Below, in pieces: positions 7,724 through 16,032 of a DNA stretch of 32,497 bases. The notes beneath the pieces were generated by a model. The model saw only the letters and a program-made list of their open reading frames with translations. It had not been told where the DNA came from and did no database searches. The stretch lies in assembly GCA_022360315.1 (NCBI GenBank), contig JAKSDA010000394.1, positions 1 through 32,497 on the forward strand, given 5' to 3'. The position numbers were made by a program, and so were the translations under genes. The DNA comes from Pseudomonadota bacterium. GTDB taxonomy: Bacteria; Myxococcota_A; Polyangia; Haliangiales; Haliangiaceae. Positions within the stretch are counted from its first letter, which is position 1. Each line of letters starts with the position of its first letter.

Positions 7724-8887
7724 ATGGCTGCGAGTACGGATGCGAACACCGATGCCGACCCTGTCGCGATCGGGGATGCGATCAATATCATGGACTTTGC
7801 GCGCCTGGCCCGCGAACGCATGAACCCACCGTCGTGGGAGTATTACGCCAGCGGTGCCGACGACGAAGTCACACTGCGGGCCAACCGCGATGCGTTGGCC
7901 CGCATTGCACTGCACTATCGAGTTCTGGTCGATGTCAGCCAGCGATCGCTGGCCACCCGGGTTGTCGGCCAGGAGATTTCGATGCCGCTCATCATCGGGC
8001 CGGCGGGGTTTCACAAACTGGCTCATCCCGATGGCGAAGTGGCCACTGCGAGTGCAGCCGGCAGGGCCGGCACGGTCATGGTCCTGAGCACCATGAGCAA
8101 CACGCCGGTGGAAGATGTGATGGTTCGAGCGACCGGCCCGATATGGTTTCAGCTCTACGTGTACAGGGACCGGGGTATCACCCGCGGCCTGGTCGAGCGG
8201 GTCGAGGCCGCCGGTTGCTCGGCTCTGGTATTGACTGTCGATGTGCCGCTGCTCGGTCGGCGCGAGCGCGATGTGCGCAACCGCTTTACCCTGCCCGAGG
8301 GGCTCACGGCTGCCAACCTCTTGCCGGCCGGGCTGCAGGATGTACAGCGTCCGGTCGATGGTTCGAGTCTGGCCGCCTATGCCAGCGAGCTTTTCGAGCC
8401 GGCGTTGACCTGGCAAGACATCGATTGGCTGCGTTCGATCACTCGACTGCCGATCGTCGTCAAGGGCATCGTTCGGCCCGACGACGCCCGCCGCGCGGTC
8501 GACCACGGCGCCGCTGGCATCGTGGTATCCAACCACGGCGGTCGCCAGCTCGACACCGCTCCGGCCACCATCGACGTCCTGGGCCGAATTGCCGCCGACG
8601 TGGCATCCGATACCGAGCTCATGGTCGACGGCGGATTTCGCCGCGGTACCGATGTGCTAAAGGCGATCGCGTTGGGCGCCCGCGCCGTGCTCATCGCCCA
8701 GCCGGCGCTGTGGGGTCTTGCCGTCGGCGGAGCCGACGGTGTGAGCCGTGTGCTCGAGCTGTTTCGAGCCGAGATCGACCTGGCCATGGGTCTTTGCGGC
8801 TGTCCGACCATTGCCGATATCGGCCCGGATCTGCTCGATGGCGGAGCCGGCAATGCCGGGGCCGGCGATCCTGGCTCGCTCGAGTGA
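7724..8887 (+). CDS. FMN-dependent alpha-hydroxy-acid oxidase/dehydrogenase (lactate oxidase family)
   Basis: The enzyme oxidises a 2-hydroxy acid (lactate, glycolate or similar) to the 2-oxo acid using FMN. The product has 387 residues from ATG 7724, and the frame is open further upstream. Family signatures are WEYYASGADDEVTLRAN near the N-terminus, SMPLIIGPAGFHKLAHPDGE, WFQLYVYRDR, LTVDVPLLGRRERDVRN, PIVVKGI (flavin Lys), the active-site SNHGGRQLD with its His and Arg, and MVDGGFRRGTDVLKAIALGA for phosphate binding. It is a soluble TIM barrel. The substrate cannot be fixed from sequence. It lies 32 bp after the DUF3592-like gene and 22 bp before phoD, on the same strand. Confidence 0.92.
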   Translation: MAASTDANTDADPVAIGDAINIMDFARLARERMNPPSWEYYASGADDEVTLRANRDALARIALHYRVLVDVSQRSLATRVVGQEISMPLIIGPAGFHKLAHPDGEVATASAAGRAGTVMVLSTMSNTPVEDVMVRATGPIWFQLYVYRDRGITRGLVERVEAAGCSALVLTVDVPLLGRRERDVRNRFTLPEGLTAANLLPAGLQDVQRPVDGSSLAAYASELFEPALTWQDIDWLRSITRLPIVVKGIVRPDDARRAVDHGAAGIVVSNHGGRQLDTAPATIDVLGRIAADVASDTELMVDGGFRRGTDVLKAIALGARAVLIAQPALWGLAVGGADGVSRVLELFRAEIDLAMGLCGCPTIADIGPDLLDGGAGNAGAGDPGSLE

Positions 8888-8909
8888 TGTCGGGTTACTC
8901 TGCGCAGCC

Positions 8910-11003
8910 ATGAGACGCCGAGATTTCTTGAAGACCCCCGGTTATTTCGTCGCTGTCGCGTCATTGAGCAAGATGGGCGGGGCCGGATGCGGGGACAGCA
9001 CGCCTGGCGAGGGCACGTTTCACTTTCCCCAGGGAGTTGCCTCGGGCGACCCGCGTTCGACGTCTATCGTGCTGTGGACCCGAGTTGAGCGGACTGACCG
9101 CAGCGACGATTCGATCGCGGTTTCGGTCCACATGGCGAAAAGCGATGACTTTGCCGAACTGGTGCTCGACGAGCAGGTCACGGTTGGCATTGAGAGCGAC
9201 CATACCGTGCGCATGGTGGTCACCGAATTGACACCGGCCACCCGGTATTTTTATCGGTTTGTCGCCGGTTCTGATATCAGTATCAGCGGCCGTACCCTGA
9301 CCGCCCCACCGGACGGCGACACCGCGCCTGTGCGCCTGGCCTGGGTGAGTTGTCAGGACTACAGCGCCGGCACCTACGGCGCGTATCGCGAGCTCATCAA
9401 GCAAGACGAGTCGCGGCCGGCCGATCAGCAGATTCAATTCGTGGTTCATCTGGGCGATTTCATCTACGAGACTATTGGCGGACAATTCCAAGTTCCACTC
9501 GGCGACGACTTCAAGCCCGTGGAGCTGCGCGACAGCCAGGGCAAGCTGCGCGCACTGGAACCGTTTCCGGGCGGTGGTGGCGGCACGATTGGCGAGGTGC
9601 GTTTTGCCCGCGAGCTAGCCGATTACCGCCATCTCTACAAACAGGTCATGCGCGATCCACATCTCGCTGCGGCGCGTGCGCGCTGGCCGTTCATCGCGAC
9701 CTGGGACGACCACGAGTTTTCCGACGATTCGTGGCAAACCCAGGCCAATTACACCGGAGAGAGCCTGAACGAGGCGTCGCAGGCGCGCAAGGTGGCGGCC
9801 AACCAGGCCTGGTTCGAATACAGCCCGGTCCAGCTCAGCGGTTCGGTCGGAGTCGCTGGTGTGGACCAGGCGGCGTCCGACTTTGCCGCGGTTGCGGTCG
9901 AGGACGAGAGTTACGACGCGGTCGATCAGAACAACCAGGTCACCGAGAGCAACAACGTCAAAGCCATCGCATCCATGACCATCTACCGCAGCTTTCGCTA
10001 CGGTCAGAACGTCGAGCTCGTCATCACCGACGGGCGGTCGTATCGCAGCGACCATGCGGTGCCCGAGGACATGACCGATAACGCGGTCTTCTTTCATACT
10101 CGCCACGCCATGCCGTGGCAGCTGGTCGACATCTTTGACCAGGGCATGACAGCCAACGGCGGCAGTCCACCGGCAGAGGTATTGGGTTTTGCCAATCCGC
10201 GCATGCAGAGCCCGCCCGGCACCATGCTCGGACCGGATCAAAAACAGTGGTGGAAAGACACCATGAAGGGGTCGAACGCGACCTGGAAGCTGTGGGGCAA
10301 CCAGGTTCCGCTCATGCGGCTCATGGTCAAGAACCAGCCCAGCGGAGTCCTCATCTACGACCGGGTGATCACCGGTGACACCTGGGATGGCTACAACACT
10401 GAGCGCAAGGAGCTCATGGGGTTTCTGCGCGACCAGGGCATCGACAACGTCGTCGTCATCACCGGCGATATTCACGCCCATTTTGCCGGACTGGTCATGG
10501 ACGATTACGACGCGGACATGCCCCGGGCTGTGGCGGCCGAATTCTGTGCGGCCGGGATCAGTTCCAACTCGCAGTTTTCGTTTTTCGAGGAGGCGAGCCG
10601 CGAGTTTCCCGCCGAGCTGCGCCGCCTGGTCACCTACGACGCCACCGCATTGGGTGGCAGCGACACATTTGTCGAGAATCTCAACGTGCTTGTGGTGCAC
10701 GGCATGGCGTCGGCCATTGAAGCGTCGGCGAGCAACGACCTCGACAAAATCCACCAGGCTGCGGATCCTGCGGTCAATCCGCACCTGCGCTACGTCGACA
10801 CCAATGCGCAGGGCTACGGCGTATTGACGGTGACCCCGACCGAGGTCACGGCGGATCTGGTCACCATCAACCGCCCGATCACCGATACCGGCACCGATGG
10901 CCCGGGCATCGTGCGGACTGCGACCCTGACCGTGGCCAGAGACCAGGTCGCCAGCCTCGGCGAACCCACCGTGACCGGCACCAAGCCATTCCCGATGGCC
11001 TGA
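8910..11003 (+). CDS. phoD: Alkaline phosphatase D family phosphoesterase (PhoD), Tat-exported
   Basis: This Ca/Fe-type phosphomono/diesterase releases phosphate outside the cytoplasm. The product has 697 residues from ATG 8910. The N-terminus carries RRRDFLK, a twin-arginine motif, a short hydrophobic stretch and Gly-Ala-Gly-Cys at 24-27, so it may be a Tat-exported lipoprotein. The PhoD N-terminal beta domain follows (FPQGVASGDPRSTSIVLWTRV), then the metallophosphatase core: WVSCQDYSAGTYGAYR, VVHLGDFIYE (D183), ATWDDHEFSDD (266-273) and TGDIHAHFAG near 517. The length exceeds the usual ~520 because of inserts such as 820-1000 bp into the gene and a long C-terminus. Confidence is high for the family; the natural substrate is unknown. 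Confidence 0.93.
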   Translation: MRRRDFLKTPGYFVAVASLSKMGGAGCGDSTPGEGTFHFPQGVASGDPRSTSIVLWTRVERTDRSDDSIAVSVHMAKSDDFAELVLDEQVTVGIESDHTVRMVVTELTPATRYFYRFVAGSDISISGRTLTAPPDGDTAPVRLAWVSCQDYSAGTYGAYRELIKQDESRPADQQIQFVVHLGDFIYETIGGQFQVPLGDDFKPVELRDSQGKLRALEPFPGGGGGTIGEVRFARELADYRHLYKQVMRDPHLAAARARWPFIATWDDHEFSDDSWQTQANYTGESLNEASQARKVAANQAWFEYSPVQLSGSVGVAGVDQAASDFAAVAVEDESYDAVDQNNQVTESNNVKAIASMTIYRSFRYGQNVELVITDGRSYRSDHAVPEDMTDNAVFFHTRHAMPWQLVDIFDQGMTANGGSPPAEVLGFANPRMQSPPGTMLGPDQKQWWKDTMKGSNATWKLWGNQVPLMRLMVKNQPSGVLIYDRVITGDTWDGYNTERKELMGFLRDQGIDNVVVITGDIHAHFAGLVMDDYDADMPRAVAAEFCAAGISSNSQFSFFEEASREFPAELRRLVTYDATALGGSDTFVENLNVLVVHGMASAIEASASNDLDKIHQAADPAVNPHLRYVDTNAQGYGVLTVTPTEVTADLVTINRPITDTGTDGPGIVRTATLTVARDQVASLGEPTVTGTKPFPMA

Positions 11004-11317
11004 ATAGGACCCCCGTAGCAGCGTTCGGCAAAGATCCCCAACGCATGCGCTGGCGACTGGCCGAAACCTGCGTACATGGTACCTCTAGTCTCTATTCCTG
11101 GTAGCCGTACGTACATGTCATCAAAATGACATAATCGAATGGCAAACTCCAGCGGGCAATTTCGCAGGCGAATCATGATGACACCAACGCGTCACCGCAG
11201 CGACATGATGTTGATGATGGATGCGCCACTGGAAACTGATAGGTAGGCGTGGACTTTCGCAAGGAACCATCAGGTGGCGAGCGTGTTCCAGAGTCGCCGC
11301 AATGGAGAACTGTATCA
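11004..11317. other. 314-bp intergenic region with an operator-like palindrome
   Basis: No gene is seen. The sequence becomes AT-richer toward the downstream metallophosphoesterase gene. A palindrome ATGTCAT-CAAA-ATGACAT spans 11115-11132, preceded by GTACGTAC. It suits a dimeric regulator controlling the gene at 11318. No clear promoter or terminator could be assigned. Confidence 0.4.
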
Positions 11318-13924
11318 ATGTACCGGAAAAAAATCGCAGTAGTCGTTGTGGCCTGCGCCCTCAGCGCATGTGGCCAAAATGAAACCCCTGATGAGCCCGC
11401 GGACGCACCGAAGCCAGACGTTGAAAACCGTGCGACGCAAGGGCCCAACCGGTTGGCGCGTGAACAGGCTGACAAGGTCTGGCGGTTTGCGATATTCCCG
11501 GATACTCAGGGTCGGGATGATGACAATATGCCAAAGATATCCAATGATATAAATGGCAATACGCTGGGCCTCGAAGTCTATCACGGCTATGACTACAATA
11601 ACGACGGTATTTACGATGGCGACAGCGTTCGCGTAAACGTATCCGATCCCTACAATCCATATATTGAGACGGATGCCAGCGGCAATCCGATCGCAGTAGC
11701 CGTCGCGGACCGTCGGGATTTCCCCCGTGACTTCAAGATTATCCCCCAGCCTCTGGTGGAAGCGGTTACCGACAAGATGATCGAGCTGGGTGTGGATCTC
11801 GTTCTCGCCACCGGCGACATTACCGAATACCGGGCAGAAAGTGACTATGTCATGTGGATGGATAAGGTCGCCAAGCCGCTCCAGGAGGCCGGTATCGGCG
11901 TTTATCCGGTGCGCGGCAACCATGAGATCGTCAACGGCCGCAACTGGCTGCAGTGGTTCTCGGCACGAGAAGAGCCAGATGAAAGGCAGTCCGTTGACAA
12001 TGTGCTCAATGGGTTCAGTGCCTACAGTCCAGGTGACACCTATGATCAGGGCTACAAACTCTACAAGGCCTATGCCGGCAGTCTGATTGCCGACAAGCTC
12101 GACAACCAGGAGCTCGTCGGTTTTCCAGGTGCAGAAGATCTCAATTACTACTTCATTCACAACAATACGCTATTTATTGCTATCGATTTTTATTTCAGTG
12201 AACTCTACAGTAGCGCCTTTAAGGGCACCTGGATCGAACTGGCTGGATGGCTGCGCGATGTCATCACCACCTATGGACCAAATGTCGACCATGTGGTGGT
12301 CTACGGACATGAACCTCTATCTACCAAAAAGCGCCCGCACGCTTACCAGCTAGACCAGTACACCGATTACCTGGAGCGCAAGAAGGCACTGATAAAAGCT
12401 GCTGCAGCGGCTCAGCTGGCGTTCGACCAGGCCCAGGCCGCATTGCAGGATGCCATTGCCAGTGGTGCTCCAATCGAGCACATCGATGAGCTCCGAGCCG
12501 CGATGGAAGCTGCGAGGTTCAATCTTGAACAGGCCGACGATGCCGTGGCCGACGCCGAAGAGCCCGGCCTGTCCGGCTACGACATGGGGCAACTGGGCTA
12601 CTTGCTGTTGCAAGATCAGTCGCAGCCCGGCCTTGCGGAAGAATTGCTAAACCTGTTTACCGAATATCAGGTCAATTATATCGCTGGTCACGACCATCAG
12701 TATGCGCGCAGCCTGATTCATCCCCATCAGGGCGCAAAGGGGACGGCCGTTGGCTTTTGGCAGATCATCGCCGGCAATGCGTCCTGGAAAGCCTACGAGG
12801 ATCTCTACGGTATCAACGATGAATACGAAACCGGGCTATTCCTCGATAACTTCTATAACAACGCCGCAGTAACTGGCGATGGCTACCATATTCACGGCGG
12901 CCTGGGCAAGGGAATCTCGTTTGTTGTCGTGGAGATCAACGGCCGGCAAATCACTACCACAAGTTATTTTGCCGAGCACAACTACACAGAATCTGACCTC
13001 AACCTGGGCCTGCGCTATGACTATGATAAGAACTGCTGGCTGACCTACTCCGGCCAGTATCGCAGTGGCACGCCCAGTACGTCCACGTGTGTCGATGTCG
13101 GCTGGGTCGCGGTAGATCAGTCGACTCGTACCACGGATGGTATAGAGCGTGTTGTTGGCCCGTACGGTAACTACTGGGCCAACACCCGGACCCCGAATGA
13201 GGAGGGGTACGTCGGCTCGGAAGCTACCATCATGGATGGTTACAATCTGACGTTTGACAGCTCGTACGCAGCAGCTATCGATCGCATCGAACTCATGAGC
13301 GAGTTGCTGACACTGAGCTGGTTCAGCGATGAGGACGAGACCACGCTGTCCGATATCCTCTGGATCAGTGGCAACCAAAACCAGGAGGGGTCGCACTACA
13401 ACCAGTATGGCGATCCCATGGACGGGTCGTCTCACTCGCTAGCCTATGTGAACCGCAGTGGATATGAGGTGAACAACCCCACCCATGTGAGCCGTGATGG
13501 TGTTTTGAGAAAAGGTACCGACATCATCGCATCGTTAACTGGAGACACCACGATCGAGCAGGGGGAAGGCGGCAGCGATCAGGAAAATTGGGTAAACCGG
13601 TATCATGACGACGGGTGGGATTTTGCCGATGCCCTGGCGCTTTCGTTTGCTGTGCCGGATGGCCATGCGCTGGAGGGAGTGACGATAGGCCGTTACGATG
13701 AAGCCTCCGGCAGCTGGCTCCCTGTGCTGCGTGAGGAGTGTTACACAGAAGCCTATTATTCGGAGCACTTCAGCGTTCATTATCGGATATCCGAACAGGA
13801 ACCAGAAGGAGGCTTTGCAATTGCCGGTTGTCAGCAGTTTTATTGGGGGTACGACCGCAACAGTCGCGCAGTGTGGGGCCACATCCACGTGGATGGCCAA
13901 TTCGCCATCATTCCTCGCCGGTAA
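11318..13924 (+). CDS. Lipoprotein metallophosphoesterase with coiled-coil insertion
   Basis: The product has 868 residues from ATG 11318, preceded by GGAGAA 8 bases upstream. A lipoprotein signal ends at LSAC (Cys18). Calcineurin-like metal and catalytic motifs are PDTQ (D62), ATGDITE (G166-D167), RGNHE (200-203), GHEP (330-333) and GHDHQYAR (457-464). Between motif 1 and the GD motif lies DYNNDGIYDGD (92-102), a DxNxDGxxDxD calcium-loop pattern. Residues ~352-414, between GHEP and GHDH, are Ala/Glu-rich and predicted coiled coil, an unusual insertion. The remaining 400 residues are beta-rich without a recognised domain. It probably acts at the outer membrane or cell surface. Base use is AT-richer than in most neighbours, suggesting acquisition. 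It follows phoD, so two exported phosphatases stand side by side. Confidence 0.85.
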   Translation: MYRKKIAVVVVACALSACGQNETPDEPADAPKPDVENRATQGPNRLAREQADKVWRFAIFPDTQGRDDDNMPKISNDINGNTLGLEVYHGYDYNNDGIYDGDSVRVNVSDPYNPYIETDASGNPIAVAVADRRDFPRDFKIIPQPLVEAVTDKMIELGVDLVLATGDITEYRAESDYVMWMDKVAKPLQEAGIGVYPVRGNHEIVNGRNWLQWFSAREEPDERQSVDNVLNGFSAYSPGDTYDQGYKLYKAYAGSLIADKLDNQELVGFPGAEDLNYYFIHNNTLFIAIDFYFSELYSSAFKGTWIELAGWLRDVITTYGPNVDHVVVYGHEPLSTKKRPHAYQLDQYTDYLERKKALIKAAAAAQLAFDQAQAALQDAIASGAPIEHIDELRAAMEAARFNLEQADDAVADAEEPGLSGYDMGQLGYLLLQDQSQPGLAEELLNLFTEYQVNYIAGHDHQYARSLIHPHQGAKGTAVGFWQIIAGNASWKAYEDLYGINDEYETGLFLDNFYNNAAVTGDGYHIHGGLGKGISFVVVEINGRQITTTSYFAEHNYTESDLNLGLRYDYDKNCWLTYSGQYRSGTPSTSTCVDVGWVAVDQSTRTTDGIERVVGPYGNYWANTRTPNEEGYVGSEATIMDGYNLTFDSSYAAAIDRIELMSELLTLSWFSDEDETTLSDILWISGNQNQEGSHYNQYGDPMDGSSHSLAYVNRSGYEVNNPTHVSRDGVLRKGTDIIASLTGDTTIEQGEGGSDQENWVNRYHDDGWDFADALALSFAVPDGHALEGVTIGRYDEASGSWLPVLREECYTEAYYSEHFSVHYRISEQEPEGGFAIAGCQQFYWGYDRNSRAVWGHIHVDGQFAIIPRR

Positions 13925-14005
13925 TCTCACCTGCTGGCGGCATCGGGGCACGGAGCGGAGTCTTTCGTTTCCCGCCCGCGGTCTGCATCTTGCTGGACAG
14001 ATGGA

Positions 14006-14872
14006 TCAGTCACCTCGCCCTCGACGCTCGTGGCGGAGACAGACCAACTGGTTGTCCAGTCTGTCCTTGCTACCCCGCAAACATACTGTATTATAATCGG
14101 GCCAGGCCGCCGAAAACGGTGCTGCATCCCTGGCCCTGGTAAACGCACGAGCGAATGTACTGCCAAGGCTGAGCTCCTGATATATATATCCGGCAAACAT
14201 AGCCGCAACATCCGGAGCAATGCAGTCGTCGATCCCCATAAAGCATCCGACCGACCGCAACTCGTCGCCAAACCACTCCCACAGGCGCTCCGCGGCTTTG
14301 CCGTGATACGTCACCATCGGTATGCTGACTGTGTCACTGGCGAGCACAGCGAGCAGAGTCCCGATTGTCCTGGCCAGAAGGTTGCGCGCCGAGGCCAGGA
14401 AAACCTTGGGCTCACGTACCTTGCAGAAGTGGACGATATCGGGACTGTACCGCAGCAGCTTGTCGGTAAAGTTCTCATGATCCGCCACGTGAACGACCAG
14501 GCAATGTGAATTGGCCGCCGAGGTCGGCAGAGCATCGAGTCCCGCATCAAAGGTATATCGCTCGACCTCGGCGTCCTCTCTGACCCCCGCGACGAGAAGG
14601 ATTGTCAGCCCGAGGCGCTTTTGGGCAGCCTGTGCCGGGGCAGGGCGAGCCCCGGGATTGGGGCTTTTGGCACGGGCAGCAAACCGATCGACCGCTGCCT
14701 TGACCCGGTCGGTCATGGGCTCGGTATCAATGAGCAACGCCAGGAGCTCTTCGTCATCATAGTGCTCCAACTCGGTATCGCGCCGGTCATCGAGCAGCCT
14801 GGGCCCTCGATGGTACACACGGTGTAGGCCCGAGACTTGAGTGGACTCCCGCGTCTGAAATTTTCTGCTCAT
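14006..14872 (-). CDS. CHAT-like protein with apparently degenerate active site, coupled to an ECF sigma factor
   Basis: The product has 288 residues from ATG 14872, with GGAGG 8-12 bases upstream. The start is one base after the sigma-factor stop (TGATATG), so translation is probably coupled. From residue ~86 it follows the CHAT (caspase-like) pattern: RLGLTILLVAG first strand, SPDIVHF (143-149), a short helix-rich middle, IPMVTYHG (184-191), FMGIDD (211-216) and APDVAAMFAGYIYQELSLGSTFARAF (219-244, where active members have a D-x-A-A-x-x-F-A-x-x-F-Y-x-x-L motif). The second His (GHG after HF) and the NAC cysteine of active CHAT proteases are not seen. HF is followed by CKVREP and the Cys position reads His190. 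It is likely a pseudo-protease or a divergent sensor. Residues 20-70 (GPRLL...DDEELLALLID) faintly recall the RadC N-terminal helix region. It is probably cytosolic. Confidence 0.6.
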   Translation of the reverse strand: MSRKFQTRESTQVSGLHRVYHRGPRLLDDRRDTELEHYDDEELLALLIDTEPMTDRVKAAVDRFAARAKSPNPGARPAPAQAAQKRLGLTILLVAGVREDAEVERYTFDAGLDALPTSAANSHCLVVHVADHENFTDKLLRYSPDIVHFCKVREPKVFLASARNLLARTIGTLLAVLASDTVSIPMVTYHGKAAERLWEWFGDELRSVGCFMGIDDCIAPDVAAMFAGYIYQELSLGSTFARAFTRARDAAPFSAAWPDYNTVCLRGSKDRLDNQLVCLRHERRGRGD

Positions 14873-14873
14873 A

Positions 14874-15485
14874 TCACTTTCCTCCATAACCACGCGCGCG
14901 CAGTAGTTGTTTTGCTTTTTTGCGCCCCCGCTGTACTCGTTTTCGAGCTGCCTCAGGTGAAATGCCGAGTATCTCGCCCAACTCACGTGAACTATACTTG
15001 TAGACTGTGGCCAGAGCGAACGCCTTGACATTCTCATCACTCTCTATCGATTGACATAAAATACCGGGAATATCTATACGACTGATGAGATTGTCGACAT
15101 TCGTGGAGTAATTCTTATTTTGGGTCTGTAAACTCTCCTGATAACGATTCAGTAGGTTCCTTCTCCTCGCCGTTGCGCGATACCAGTCGACGATACGACA
15201 TCGGAGGATGTTTCTCGCCAGGGCGTGAAGGCTGCGCTCGTCCGCGACATCGCTCGCCTGCTTTTCGGATAGTTTCATGAGGGTTATCTGCACGAGGTCG
15301 CGCGCCTGTTCAGCATCCCCGACGTACTTGATGGCAAAGGCGTAGAGGCGCGACTCGAGATGCTGCCGCGCCCTCGGTGCCAGTTTGTCGAGCGGGGATG
15401 GCGTGCCGACCAATTCGGCGCTGAATTCCGGCCAGTGTTCCTGGGTGTGGGGTCGGCTTTGCTTGGGCTTCTTCTTCTTGCTCAT
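14874..15485 (-). CDS. ECF-type RNA polymerase sigma factor
   Basis: The product has 203 residues. The frame is open to 15860, but the start is taken as ATG 15485 (MSKKKKPKQSRPH...), with GAGG 10 bases upstream. A lysine-rich N-terminus is followed by sigma region 2 (YAFAIKYVGDAEQARDLVQITLMKL, residues ~68-92, and LARNILRCRIVDWYR) and sigma region 4 with a helix-turn-helix (SSRELGEILGISPEAARKRVQRGRKKAKQLL, ~168-199). It would direct RNA polymerase to a small set of promoters. No anti-sigma gene with a zinc finger or TM segment is adjacent. Instead, the CHAT-like gene follows one base after the stop, which points to that protein as the regulator. A direct repeat and a GTGC array lie upstream. 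Confidence is high for the family. Confidence 0.88.
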   Translation of the reverse strand: MSKKKKPKQSRPHTQEHWPEFSAELVGTPSPLDKLAPRARQHLESRLYAFAIKYVGDAEQARDLVQITLMKLSEKQASDVADERSLHALARNILRCRIVDWYRATARRRNLLNRYQESLQTQNKNYSTNVDNLISRIDIPGILCQSIESDENVKAFALATVYKYSSRELGEILGISPEAARKRVQRGRKKAKQLLRARGYGGK

Positions 15486-15783
15486 CGAGTGGGTACCTCG
15501 GCGGCGTGCCGCCCTCCTCGGGTCGTGGCCACTCTCCTCCTGTCGAGACAAAACAGAGAAGAGTGCTCGTGGCTGGCGATGAACTCGACTGACCATTGAC
15601 CGATAGCGCTGGCAGTTTTGTGACAGGATCGTGATGAGATCTCCTAACCCTACGAAAGTACAAGTTTTGTGCGTGCGTGCGTGCGTGCCAGGCTGCGCCG
15701 ATCCCGCTGACCGGGCTCCAGCCAGCTCTCCAGCCAGGAGACCTCGACCGATTGGTCGGCTGGCGACCCCGACAGGGCGCGGT
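15486..15783. other. Intergenic region upstream of the sigma factor, with (GTGC)5 and a 9-bp direct repeat
   Basis: No gene is supported. It holds a simple-sequence repeat, five perfect GTGC units at 15669-15688. Two copies of AGTTTTGTG lie at 15614-15622 and 15663-15671, 49 bp apart (read CACAAAACT on the sigma-factor strand). The second copy overlaps the start of the GTGC array. These could be promoter or operator elements of the sigma factor, including an autoregulated promoter, but no consensus could be matched. Confidence 0.5.
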
Positions 15784-16002
15784 TCAGGATTTGTTGGACA
15801 CTGCCACGATGACAGCCCCGGCCAAAAGCGCCAGGGCAAGTACTGCGAAACCGACCGCATGACCGATATCGCTCATCTGCATACCCAGCGCGCCCGACGC
15901 GATTGCACCGGTGGTGAGAACACCGGCGGCGACTCTCTGCTTGCGGCGACGGGTCCGTGCTGCATCGCGCAGGTAGTCGGTGATCGCGCTGTCGTCTGGC
16001 AT
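15784..16002 (-). CDS. Small two-TM membrane protein of unknown function
   Basis: The product has 72 residues. A charged N-terminus (DYLRDAARTRRRKQR) is followed by hydrophobic segments at about 24-41 and 47-68 (AVGFAVLALALLAGAVIVAV), giving a hairpin with both ends in the cytoplasm by the positive-inside rule. No clear Shine-Dalgarno precedes the ATG at 16002. It lies 30 bp after the lysR gene on the same strand and 298 bp before the sigma factor, so it may be co-transcribed with lysR. It is not obviously an anti-sigma factor: it has no zinc-binding motif and too little cytosolic sequence. Confidence 0.45.
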   Translation of the reverse strand: MPDDSAITDYLRDAARTRRRKQRVAAGVLTTGAIASGALGMQMSDIGHAVGFAVLALALLAGAVIVAVSNKS

Positions 16003-16032
16003 CCGATCGGGGAGTTTAGCCGGGATGGCCGG

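Noticed and set aside
9615..10784. 389-codon open frame on the minus strand inside phoD
   Set aside because: It lies opposite clear PhoD motifs. Its product shows no domain, and the composition is typical of a complementary reading frame.
15486..15860. Upstream extension of the sigma-factor frame
   Set aside because: The extra 125 residues are low-quality, cross the GTGC repeat and lack homology; ATG 15485 has a suitable Shine-Dalgarno.
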